From assembly GCF_024171565.1 (NCBI RefSeq), contig NZ_JALJZZ010000002.1:248001-312000 (forward strand): a stretch of DNA of 64,000 nt, written 5' to 3'. The stretch comes from Okibacterium sp. HSC-33S16 (GTDB lineage: Bacteria; Actinomycetota; Actinomycetes; Actinomycetales; Microbacteriaceae). A program made the translations under genes and the position numbers. The notes under the pieces are model-generated. The model saw only the letters and a program-made list of their open reading frames with translations, was not told the origin of the DNA and made no database searches. How positions within the stretch are numbered: position 1 is the first letter of the stretch; every line of letters starts with the position of its first letter. Positions 43,957-51,813 of this stretch are shown in pieces.

Positions 43957-44733
43957 GTGGCCTTCTCGCTCACCCGTACCCCGCGGGAGCTCGTCTTCCG
44001 CTCCGCGACCCTCACTCGGCGTGACTGGATCACGCCGACCTACGCCCGATTGCGGTTCGAAGGGCATGACCTGCGCGGCTTCGGGTCGCTCGGTTCCGAC
44101 GACCACATTCGGGTCTTCTTCCGCAATCCGGACGGTGAGCCGAGCACCGACCCGGCTGTTCTGCGCACGGGGGTCAGCCGCGAGTACACGCCGTTCGCCT
44201 GGGACGCCGACGCCGGCATCCTCGACCTCGAATTCGTCATCCACGGCGATGCTGGGGTGGCCGGCCCGTGGGCCGCCACCGCACCGCTCGGCTCAACGGT
44301 CGGCATCGGCGGCCCTCGCGGCTCACTCGTCATGAACGGGCAGCCCGACGGCTGGTTCCTCGCCGGCGACGAAACCGCCCTGCCCGCGATCAAACGATTC
44401 CTGTCGATCATGAGAGCGGATGCCATCGGCACCGTTTTCGTCGAAGTGACGGATGCTGCCTTCGAGCAGGCTCTCGACGCGCCGGCTGGGATCACGGTGC
44501 GCTGGGTGCATCGGGGGAACGCCCCGGAGAGCTCGATCCTCGGCTCAGCGCTCGACAGCCTCGGTGCGGCTGACCGCCCCGCCGGGGACGTGTTCGCGTT
44601 CATCGCCGCCGAGCAGTCGATTGTGCGATCGGGTCGCGCGCTGGTTTTCGACCGGTGGCAACTCGACCCGGCGACCGCCATCGTCAAGGGGTACTGGAAG
44701 CGCGGCGAAGCCGAGTACCACGCCCCGCACTAA
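43957..44733 (+). CDS. Siderophore-interacting FAD protein (ViuB/SIP family)
   Basis: This is a 258-residue flavoprotein: FRSATLTRRDWITPTYARLRFEG, then the FAD-binding VSREYTPFAWDADAGILDLEFVIHGDAGVAGPWAA and the C-terminal nucleotide-binding WFLAGDETALPAIKRFLS. The KGYWKRGEAEYH ending is diagnostic of the family. Members release iron from ferric siderophores by reduction in the cytoplasm. The start is GTG 43957. It is divergent from the uptake operon and shares its IdeR box, so import and release are induced together by iron limitation. Confidence 0.92.
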   Translation: MAFSLTRTPRELVFRSATLTRRDWITPTYARLRFEGHDLRGFGSLGSDDHIRVFFRNPDGEPSTDPAVLRTGVSREYTPFAWDADAGILDLEFVIHGDAGVAGPWAATAPLGSTVGIGGPRGSLVMNGQPDGWFLAGDETALPAIKRFLSIMRADAIGTVFVEVTDAAFEQALDAPAGITVRWVHRGNAPESSILGSALDSLGAADRPAGDVFAFIAAEQSIVRSGRALVFDRWQLDPATAIVKGYWKRGEAEYHAPH

Positions 44734-44798
44734 CCCCTTGTGCTCGCGTCGCCTAAGTATCAGCCTGAGCGGTGAGCCTCACTGACGACGGGAGCACC

Positions 44799-45227
44799 AT
44801 GAGCGACTACATCGCGCGCGCCGAACGCGACATCGCGGCACCACCGGAAACTGTGTGGGACGTACTCACCGAGCCGGGCCCCAATCCCGAGATCATGTTC
44901 GGCGCCCGGGTGAACTCGACCTGGCGCGTCGGTGATCCGATTACCTGGTCGGGCGAGTGGAAGGGCACGCCATACGAGGACCACGGGCATATCCTCGAGA
45001 TCGAGCCGGGTCGTGTGCTGAGAATGACGCACTTCAGCCCGCTGACCGGGCAGGACGATGTGCCGGAGAATTACCACGAGCTCAGCTACCGGCTCACGCC
45101 GATCGACTCAGGCACGCACGTTGAGTTAAGCCAGGACAACAACCCGAGCGCCGAGGCCGCCGAGCACTCGGCCGCGAACTGGCGGATCATGCTCGACGGG
45201 CTTGCTGCAGTGGCTGAGCGCGCCTAA
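44799..45227 (+). CDS. SRPBCC family protein
   Basis: This is a 142-residue START-like protein: ARAERDIAAPPETVWDVLTEPGPNPEIMFGARV, HILEIEPGRVLRMTHFSPLTG and THVELSQDNNPSAEAAEHSAANWRIMLDGL, typical of the AHSA1/polyketide cyclase-like group. GGGAG before ATG 44799 supports the start. The ligand is unknown. It is transcribed after the siderophore gene, 65 bases apart, but is probably a separate unit. Confidence 0.85.
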   Translation: MSDYIARAERDIAAPPETVWDVLTEPGPNPEIMFGARVNSTWRVGDPITWSGEWKGTPYEDHGHILEIEPGRVLRMTHFSPLTGQDDVPENYHELSYRLTPIDSGTHVELSQDNNPSAEAAEHSAANWRIMLDGLAAVAERA

Positions 45228-45240
45228 ACCCTTTGCGGAG

Positions 45241-45278
45241 CTCGAGTGCGCCAGCCGTGTGGACGGCTACGACTCGAG
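45241..45278. terminator. Two-part hairpin between convergent genes
   Basis: CTCGAGT (45241-45247) pairs with ACTCGAG (45272-45278), enclosing an inner stem AGCCGT/ACGGCT. It lies between the SRPBCC and TetR stops and has no T-tract, so it is a weak bidirectional terminator at best. Confidence 0.45.
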
Positions 45279-45296
45279 ACTCAGTGGCGGCCGGGC

Positions 45297-46007
45297 TCAG
45301 TGGTAGTCGTCGAACGACAGGCTGGAATCGACGTTCGGCCGCCGCCCGGTGACGGCGTCGTCGATGTCCCAGTCGATGTCGTCGTAGATTGCGGGATCAC
45401 GGTCCGACGCCGGCGCAGTCACCGGTGAGAACCGATCGATGAGGTCACGAGCCATCGCGCGGGCCCGTCTCGCTGCTCCCGCGTCGCCCTCGGCGGCACT
45501 GATGATCGCGCCCTTCATGAGGATGTGCCATGACCAGCCGAAGTCGTCGATGTCGATGAGGCCCGCCTCGAGTGCAAGGCTCTCGACGAAGTGTCGGATG
45601 TAGTGGAGATGCACGATGCTTGCCTGGCCGAGCGGATGCTCCCGCCCCATCTCCAGGAGAACGTTCACGAAGGTGCACGCTTCGTAGTCATCGCGGTGGA
45701 ACCACTCGTCGAAGACGTCGAAGATAGCGAGGAGCCGGGTCTCGGGGGTTGTACCGCGGGCGAGGGCTCCCGCCGCCACAATCCCGACGGTCCAGTCGCG
45801 CTCGCGCTTATCCAGAGCGGCGACACCCAGGTCATCGCGTGATGCGAACTCGCGATTGAACTCTTCGGCCGTGACACCGGCCGCCAGTTGTACTTTCTCG
45901 GGGGTCACATCGCGAATTCCCGATCGAATGAACATCGGATAAGACGCATCAACGATGCGCTCACGAACGGTCTTCGAGACCGTCTCTATTCGGGTCGGGT
46001 CCAGCAT
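45297..46007 (-). CDS. TetR-family transcriptional regulator
   Basis: This is a 236-residue protein. The N-terminal helix-turn-helix is at about 12-60 (RERIVDASYPMFIRSGIRDVTPEKVQLAAGVTAEEFNREFASRDDLG), with an all-helical ligand domain after it. An acidic C-terminal tail of about 35 residues (IYDDIDWDIDDAV) is unusual. TAGACT ends six bases before the ATG, so it is probably leaderless. No obvious target is next to it, so it may act elsewhere. Confidence 0.87.
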   Translation of the reverse strand: MLDPTRIETVSKTVRERIVDASYPMFIRSGIRDVTPEKVQLAAGVTAEEFNREFASRDDLGVAALDKRERDWTVGIVAAGALARGTTPETRLLAIFDVFDEWFHRDDYEACTFVNVLLEMGREHPLGQASIVHLHYIRHFVESLALEAGLIDIDDFGWSWHILMKGAIISAAEGDAGAARRARAMARDLIDRFSPVTAPASDRDPAIYDDIDWDIDDAVTGRRPNVDSSLSFDDYH

Positions 46008-46100
46008 TGGCCAAGTCTAAGAACCGATCGAGGTGACGTATATCCCCCGAGCGGGTGCCACCCGTGGTCACGAGGTTCCGGTCACCGTGGCTCCGATGCG

Positions 46101-49100
46101 TCAGTCGACGGCCACCCAGCGTGAGCGGCGCTCGGCGTCGGCCACCGCGAAGTCTTCAGCAGCCCGCTCCAGCGCGGTCGGTGGTGACTCGGGCTCCTCG
46201 AGCAGGCCTCGGATGTCATCGGCGGTGAGCGCCGAGCTGAACACGGCGTCATCGTCCATCACCGAGCTGAACAGCTTGGCCTTCTGCTCCTTCAGCTTCA
46301 TCACCTTCTCCTCGATGGTGCCGTTGGCGACCATGCGGTAGACCATGACGTTCTTGGTCTGACCGATGCGGTGGGTGCGGTCGACCGCCTGCGCCTCGCT
46401 GGCCGGGTTCCACCACGGGTCGAGCAGGAACACGTAATCGGCTTCGGTGAGGTTGAGCCCAAAACCACCCGCCTTCAAGCTGATGAGGAAGACCGGCGCT
46501 TCTCCGTTTTTGAAGCGATTAATGACATCCGCTCGCTTGATGGTTGAACCGTCGAGGTACGCGTACGGGATGCCCTGGGCGTCGAGACGTGCGGCAGCCT
46601 TTTGCAGGAACGAGGTGAACTGGCTGAAGACGAGGGTGCGGTGGCCCTCGGCGAGCACGTCTTCGAGCTGTTCAAACAGGGCGTCGAGCTTCGACGACGG
46701 CACATTCGCGTACTGCTCGTCGACGAGTGAAGCGTCGAGCGAGAGCATGCGCAGCAGGGTGAGCGAGCGGAACACGATGAACCGGTTCTTGTCCATGTCG
46801 CCGAGCAGACCGAGCAGCTTCTGCCGCTCGCGTTGCAGGAACGTGTCGTAGAGCTTGCGGTGCTTGGGGTTGAGGTCGATGGCGAGCACCTGTTCCTGCT
46901 TCGCGGGCAGGTCGCTTGCGACGAGTTCTTTCGTCCGGCGCATCATGAGGGGGCGGATGCGGCGGCGCAAGCGAGGCAGGAGGTCGTCGTTCGATCCGCT
47001 CTCGATGGGCTTCGCGTAGGAATCGGTGAACTTTTTCGCCGAGGGGAACAGGCCAGGTGCGACGATCGCGAACAGGCTCCAGAGTTCGAGGAGGTTGTTC
47101 TCCATCGGTGTGCCGGTGATCGCCAGTTTGAATGGGGCGCGCAGGTCGCGGGCGGCCTGGTGCACCCGGGAGGTGCGGTTCTTGAGGAACTGCGCCTCGT
47201 CGAAGATGAGGCCGGCCCAGTCGTGCTCGGCGTATGCCTCAAAGTCGAGACGCATGAGCGTGTACGAGGTGAGCACGATGTCAACGTCGGCAAAGCGGGT
47301 GACCCGGCGGTGCTTGGCCCGGGTCGCCGTGACCGTCGCGACCGTGAGACCTGGAGCAAAGCGCTGGGCTTCGGCGTGCCAGTTCGACACGACGCTCGTC
47401 GGCGCGACAACGAGGAACGGGCGGTGCTCACCCGGCGCCGCGGTCTCTTTCGCGTGGGCGATGAGCGCGAGGGCCTGCAAGGTTTTTCCGAGACCCATGT
47501 CGTCGGCGAGAACGCCGCCGAGCGAGTGCTTCCAGAGGAACGCGAGCCAGTTGAACCCGTCGTGCTGGTACGGCCGCAGGGTCGCGTTCAAGCCGGCGGG
47601 CAGCGGGGTCTGCTCGACGCTGGTGAGCTCGCGTAGCCCGGTGACCGACGCCTTCCACGACGCGGCCTGCTCGCTCTCGTCGGCGAGTTCCTCGAGGTCT
47701 TCCCAGAGGCTCGACTGGTAGCGGCTGATCCGAAGGCCGGTGTCCCATTCGGCCAGTGACCGAGCCTCCTCGATCAGCTCGTGCAGCTGCGCGAACTCGG
47801 GCTGTTCGAGCGAGAGGTAACTGTTGTCGATGAGCAGAAGTTTCTTCTGGCCCTTTGACAGGGCCTTGAACAGTGGCCCGAACGGAATGTTCTTGCCGTC
47901 GATCGTCACGACAACCCCGAGGTCGAACCAGTCGCGCTGGTCGGTCTCGACAGTGGTGACCTTGAGCTGCGGGGTGTCGGTCAGCTCACGGTAATCGGGG
48001 CGCTCGCCGATCACATCCACCCGGATACCGTCGGTCGCCTCAATCTCGGGTAGCACCTTGTCGGTGAACTCCGCGGCATCGAGCCCCTGCAGGGCTACCG
48101 GTGCGAGCGGAGCCGGCCGCAGGATTCGGGTGGCCGCCTGGGCCACCGCCCATTCGGTCTCCGTATCGCGCAGGTGAGCGTCAGCGGGCGACGCCGCCAG
48201 GGGCATCCGTCTCACTGAACTGCCCTCCGCGTACTCCCAGCCCCAGTCCAGACTGAGGGTGTGCTTCGCACCGAAGCTGGCGGTGAGCACGAGGGTCGGC
48301 GGCAGAACTTCGGGGAAGGCGACGGTGTCGTTCGACGAGGTGATCGCGATGGAACGGCGGAGCTTCGGGTAGAACTCGGTGAGGAACTCACCGATGTCGT
48401 CGTGCGGAACGACCACCGTCGATGGGCGGCCGATCAGCCGGCGTTGCTCATCGGTGAGTGGCGCGGCTGTCGGTGCGAGCGTGAATGTTGGCACCGGGTC
48501 TAGCGCGTAGCTGTAGATGCCGTGGTTGCCGATGGTGCCGGCGTTGGCTGCCGGGTGCTCAGTGCCGTCGATGACGAGGGTGGTGTCGAGCCTGAGGTCG
48601 TCGCTGTCGGTGCGTGCGTCGAGGGTCACCCGGGCCTCGCTGCCAATGGTGACGGTGGCGTCTTTCTTCGACCCGAGGAACTCGATGTTCAACCGTCTGC
48701 CCTCGGCCAGCAGGGTCCAGAGCAGCGGGCTGTGGAACTCGTCGAGGTAGAGCCAGTCGAGCTCCTGCCCGCCGACGTAAACCTCGCGGGTAGCGCGGTG
48801 CAGCGCCGAGAACTGACCAAACCAGCGGTGCTGGTCGGGGTGAAGGCCGAGGCGGTTGACCTGGTAGCTGAAGGTGTTCCAGCCGACGTTGGTGCGTACC
48901 CAGTTGCCCTTGGCGTTGCGGATGACAGGGCGAACGCCCAACCGGTACTCACTGAGCTCGCTCGTTGATTTCGCTGTGCGTGCGGTCGGGCCGTTCCACC
49001 GGTGCTTCGTTCGTGGCGTCTGCTCGCGCAGCTCGAACTGCAGGCCCATCAGCGTGTGGGTCAGTGGAGCGGATGCTGACCCGTCGCCGGTCAGGGCACT

Positions 49101-49610
49101 GACGGCGGTCTTCCACGCCGGCTGCGGCGGACCGGCGGGTTCCGTCTGCTTCGGTTTGAGCGGTCGGTGTTCAATGCCCGCCCACTCGTCGGCCTGTCGC
49201 ATCTGGCGTTCCAGCCAGGGATCATCGACCGCGGTGGACTCGTCGGCCCAGCCCTCGTCACTCGTGCGCGCGCTCGCCGCAGAGCCGGCATTGAGTTGCT
49301 TCACCCGGGCCGCGTTGCTGGCAAGCAGGGTGGCGGCTACGTGTTTGCAGGCCCCGCCGAGTGGACAGGTGCAAGTGCTCGACGTCGGGCGGCTGTAGTT
49401 CTTCGCCCCGGTCGACAGGTTGACCTTGCACACGTACGGCTCGAAGTCGGTGCCCTGCACGGTGCCCGTCAGGCGGTTCGTGTCAGAGTTCCAGTTGACC
49501 TTGAGCACGGCGCCGTTGCGGGCGTACACGGCAGCGCGGTTGAACGCCGAGTTGCCGACGAGCCGGATGATGTCGGTCACATCGACCAGGGGAGTTGCGC
49601 TCGACGACAT
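46101..49610 (-). CDS. SWIM zinc-finger SNF2-family DNA helicase/ATPase
   Basis: This is an 1,169-residue protein. The N-terminal SWIM finger is at about 75-95 (CTCPLGGACKHVAA, pattern C-x-C-x-C-x-H). A long beta-rich middle region (about 150-690) follows, then the SNF2 ATPase: motif I LADDMGLGKT, motif II DEAQFLKN (DEAQ form), and helicase C-terminal motifs HRTLVFSQFTSFLQ, LISLKAGGFGLNLT and DRTHRIGQTKNV. SWIM-SNF2 proteins translocate on duplex DNA; bacterial members are linked to transcription or repair but are poorly defined. It stands alone. Confidence 0.92.
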   Translation of the reverse strand: MSSSATPLVDVTDIIRLVGNSAFNRAAVYARNGAVLKVNWNSDTNRLTGTVQGTDFEPYVCKVNLSTGAKNYSRPTSSTCTCPLGGACKHVAATLLASNAARVKQLNAGSAASARTSDEGWADESTAVDDPWLERQMRQADEWAGIEHRPLKPKQTEPAGPPQPAWKTAVSALTGDGSASAPLTHTLMGLQFELREQTPRTKHRWNGPTARTAKSTSELSEYRLGVRPVIRNAKGNWVRTNVGWNTFSYQVNRLGLHPDQHRWFGQFSALHRATREVYVGGQELDWLYLDEFHSPLLWTLLAEGRRLNIEFLGSKKDATVTIGSEARVTLDARTDSDDLRLDTTLVIDGTEHPAANAGTIGNHGIYSYALDPVPTFTLAPTAAPLTDEQRRLIGRPSTVVVPHDDIGEFLTEFYPKLRRSIAITSSNDTVAFPEVLPPTLVLTASFGAKHTLSLDWGWEYAEGSSVRRMPLAASPADAHLRDTETEWAVAQAATRILRPAPLAPVALQGLDAAEFTDKVLPEIEATDGIRVDVIGERPDYRELTDTPQLKVTTVETDQRDWFDLGVVVTIDGKNIPFGPLFKALSKGQKKLLLIDNSYLSLEQPEFAQLHELIEEARSLAEWDTGLRISRYQSSLWEDLEELADESEQAASWKASVTGLRELTSVEQTPLPAGLNATLRPYQHDGFNWLAFLWKHSLGGVLADDMGLGKTLQALALIAHAKETAAPGEHRPFLVVAPTSVVSNWHAEAQRFAPGLTVATVTATRAKHRRVTRFADVDIVLTSYTLMRLDFEAYAEHDWAGLIFDEAQFLKNRTSRVHQAARDLRAPFKLAITGTPMENNLLELWSLFAIVAPGLFPSAKKFTDSYAKPIESGSNDDLLPRLRRRIRPLMMRRTKELVASDLPAKQEQVLAIDLNPKHRKLYDTFLQRERQKLLGLLGDMDKNRFIVFRSLTLLRMLSLDASLVDEQYANVPSSKLDALFEQLEDVLAEGHRTLVFSQFTSFLQKAAARLDAQGIPYAYLDGSTIKRADVINRFKNGEAPVFLISLKAGGFGLNLTEADYVFLLDPWWNPASEAQAVDRTHRIGQTKNVMVYRMVANGTIEEKVMKLKEQKAKLFSSVMDDDAVFSSALTADDIRGLLEEPESPPTALERAAEDFAVADAERRSRWVAVD

Positions 49611-49721
49611 CCTCTAATGCTCTCACGCGCCACTGACAGCGAGCCGCCCGGGAAGCTGCCCCACAGCATCCGTTCGCTGAGGGCGCGTGCGTCCGGCGGC
49701 AGCACCGGGTTCGTGTTTTCA

Positions 49722-49778
49722 GATGCCGCTAATCCGCGTTATGGCTGAACCAAACCGCGGTCTTGCGGCATCCGAACG
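49722..49778. repeat. Copy A of a 57-bp structured intergenic repeat
   Basis: This copy has perfect outer arms GATGCCGC (49722-49729) and GCGGCATC (49765-49772) and an inner pair CCGCG/CGCGG (49734-49738, 49756-49760). It matches 35072-35128 at 41 of 57 positions. It lies 10 bases downstream of the minus-strand 53-residue gene. Confidence 0.6.
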
Positions 49779-49787
49779 GGCTCGTGC

Positions 49788-49949
49788 TTAGTCTGCAGGG
49801 CCGCCCGACACGGTGTCGCGGTCGGTGTCGCCCTTGTTCGGGTTGTCGGAACCCGAACCGTCAGGCAGGTTTTCCGCGGGCTGGCTCGCCGTGTCTTCGG
49901 TACTCGAGTCGGTGCCGTTCTCGGATGTGGTGTTCTCGGAATCAGTCAT
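49788..49949 (-). CDS. 53-residue acidic, disordered small protein
   Basis: The translated protein starts MTDSENTTSENGTDSS and ends GDTDRDTVSGGPAD. It is nearly all Asp, Glu, Ser, Thr, Gly and Asn with no hydrophobic core, so it is intrinsically disordered. The conserved-looking C-terminal stretch GxTDRDTVSGGPAD resembles small proteins I recall in other Microbacteriaceae, which I cannot verify here. Codon third positions are GC-rich as in real genes, which supports coding. No clear Shine-Dalgarno is visible. Confidence 0.6.
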   Translation of the reverse strand: MTDSENTTSENGTDSSTEDTASQPAENLPDGSGSDNPNKGDTDRDTVSGGPAD

Positions 49950-50038
49950 GCACCCACGCTAACGCGCAGGCTCGAGGGGTGAAAGGGCGAGACAAACCGG
50001 CACCCGGACTGGTATGGAGTGCCAGAGCGCTGCGGCGG

Positions 50039-50629
50039 CTACTGCTCCCGCGGCTTGGTCACCACGCCCGCGACGAACGGCACCGAAACGCCGAGCGCGC
50101 CCGGGAGGTCGTAGTGCTCCATCTCGGTGACCTCGAGTTGCGAGGCGCGGATGCGTGACTCGGTGTCGCGCACCGGGTCGCAACCACCAGCGGCCAGCCG
50201 CATGAACGGGGCCGCGATTCGCTGGGCGGCCCGCCGCCACGAGCCGCGCGGGGCGCCGACGTGCTCGACAAACACGTATGAGCCGCCGGGCTTGAGTACC
50301 CGCGCCACCTCGGCGAGCACTCGCTCGGTGTCACGAACCGAGCAGAGCACCATGGTGCCCAGTACAGCGTCGACGCTCGCGTCCGGGAGCGGAATGTTCT
50401 CGGCCTGAGCAGCGAGCGGTGGCGTCGGGTGCCCGTTCCGTTCGGCCTCATACGCGAGCTCGTCGAGTCGTTTCGGGTTGGGCTCAAGCCCGATGTAGTC
50501 GATATCTCCCGGCAGGATGTCGAAGTTTTCGCCGTAGCCAGCGCCGATCTCGAGCACCCGCCCGCGCAGCGCGCCGACGAGCCGACGGGTCTGGTCGTCG
50601 AGCGCTTGGTGCGAATGTTCGGCAGTCAT
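50039..50629 (-). CDS. Class I SAM-dependent methyltransferase
   Basis: This is a 196-residue protein with Rossmann motif I LEIGAGYGENFD (about 26-37), acidic loop IGLEPNP, and motif IV region ASVDAVLGTMVLCSVRDTERVLAEVARVLKPGGSYVFVEH. It is the Methyltransf_11 type, acting on unknown small molecules, lipids or menaquinone-like quinones. TAGGCT lies 10 bases before the ATG. It is divergent from the Ppx/GppA gene (165-base gap). Confidence 0.87.
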   Translation of the reverse strand: MTAEHSHQALDDQTRRLVGALRGRVLEIGAGYGENFDILPGDIDYIGLEPNPKRLDELAYEAERNGHPTPPLAAQAENIPLPDASVDAVLGTMVLCSVRDTERVLAEVARVLKPGGSYVFVEHVGAPRGSWRRAAQRIAAPFMRLAAGGCDPVRDTESRIRASQLEVTEMEHYDLPGALGVSVPFVAGVVTKPREQ

Positions 50630-50704
50630 GGGTGCGCCCAGCCTAGTTCGCACGGTGCGCGAGCGCTCGGGGCGGCCGCACACCCACCGCCCGCTACAGT
50701 TCCA

Positions 50705-50740
50705 TGCGAGGGCTGCAGATACTTCTGCGGCGCTCGCATA
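50705..50740. other. Long imperfect hairpin in the Ppx/GppA upstream region
   Basis: ATGCGAG (50705-50711) pairs with CTCGCAT (50734-50740), and inside it GCAGA pairs with TCTGC around a TACT loop. It lies between the two divergent genes and could be in the 5' leader of the plus-strand gene, about 55 bases before its start. It may equally be an operator. Confidence 0.4.
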
Positions 50741-50794
50741 CACCTGCAGCGCTCGCCGAGGAGGCGGCCGCGCACCACGTTCCAGGAGCTGCCC

Positions 50795-51742
50795 ATGACC
50801 CGAGTCGCCGCCATCGATTGCGGAACCAACTCGATCCGCCTGCTCATCGCCGACGTGAGCGATGGGCAGCTGACCGATGTCGTGCGCACGCTCGAGGTCG
50901 TTCGGCTCGGCCAGGGCGTCGACCGCACGGGCCGCTTCGCCGACGACGCGCTCGCCCGCACCCTGGCCGCGACCCGGCGGTACGCCGACCTCTGTGCACT
51001 GCACGGCGTAGAGCGGTTGCGGTTCGTCGCCACCAGTGCGACCCGTGATGCCTCGAATCGGGACGCCTTTCTTGGCCCGGTCCGCGAGCTGCTCGGGGTC
51101 GAACCCGAGGTGCTCGACGGTCGCGACGAAGCCGAACTGTCGTTCCGCGGTGCGCTGAGTGTGCTCGACACGAGCGGCTCCGCTGCCGCAACGCGCCTCG
51201 TGGTCGACCTCGGCGGCGGCTCGACCGAACTGGTGCTCGGCGACACGAGCCCGATCTCGGCGTTCTCGATGGATGTCGGTTGCGTCCGCCTCACCGAGCG
51301 ACACGTCACCAGCGACCCAATGACGCCAGCCGATCGGGACGCACTGGCCCGCGACGTGCGCTCCGCCCTCGAGGAGGCGGGGCGAGTGGTCGACGTGTCG
51401 GAGGCATCCGCCGTTCTGGGTGTTGCCGGAACGGTGACGACGATCACCGCGCACGCGCTGGGCTTGCCGGGCTACGACCCGGTCGCGATTAACGGGGCGC
51501 GGTTGCCACTTGAGACCGTCCTGGCCGCGTGCGATGACCTCGCCACTCTGCCGCGCGACGCACGTGCCTCCCTGCCGTACATGCACGAGGGCCGGGTTGA
51601 CGTGATCGCCGCCGGCGCGGCGATTTGGGCCGAAGTGCTGACGTTCGTGCGCGAGGCGACGGCGGGTACCGACCACCCGCTGACCGAAGTGATCACGAGC
51701 GAGCACGACATTCTCGATGGAGTGGCACTGTCCATCGCATAA
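50795..51742 (+). CDS. Ppx/GppA family phosphatase (exopolyphosphatase)
   Basis: This is a 315-residue protein of the ASKHA fold: phosphate-1 AIDCGTNSIRLLIAD (about 6-20), GVERLRFVATSATRDASN, phosphate-2 VVDLGGGSTELVLG, and C-terminal VLGVAGTVTTITAHAL. The family degrades polyphosphate or pppGpp. Its size is that of the short two-domain actinobacterial Ppx. AGGAG seven bases before the ATG supports the start. It ends 71 bases before the nuclease-helicase gene and may be cotranscribed. Confidence 0.9.
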   Translation: MTRVAAIDCGTNSIRLLIADVSDGQLTDVVRTLEVVRLGQGVDRTGRFADDALARTLAATRRYADLCALHGVERLRFVATSATRDASNRDAFLGPVRELLGVEPEVLDGRDEAELSFRGALSVLDTSGSAAATRLVVDLGGGSTELVLGDTSPISAFSMDVGCVRLTERHVTSDPMTPADRDALARDVRSALEEAGRVVDVSEASAVLGVAGTVTTITAHALGLPGYDPVAINGARLPLETVLAACDDLATLPRDARASLPYMHEGRVDVIAAGAAIWAEVLTFVREATAGTDHPLTEVITSEHDILDGVALSIA

Positions 51743-51813
51743 CGGATGCTTGTGGGCACCTCAGTGTCAGGACCTCGCGCTAGCCTCGGAACGACCCGAT
51801 CCCCGGAGGTTCC

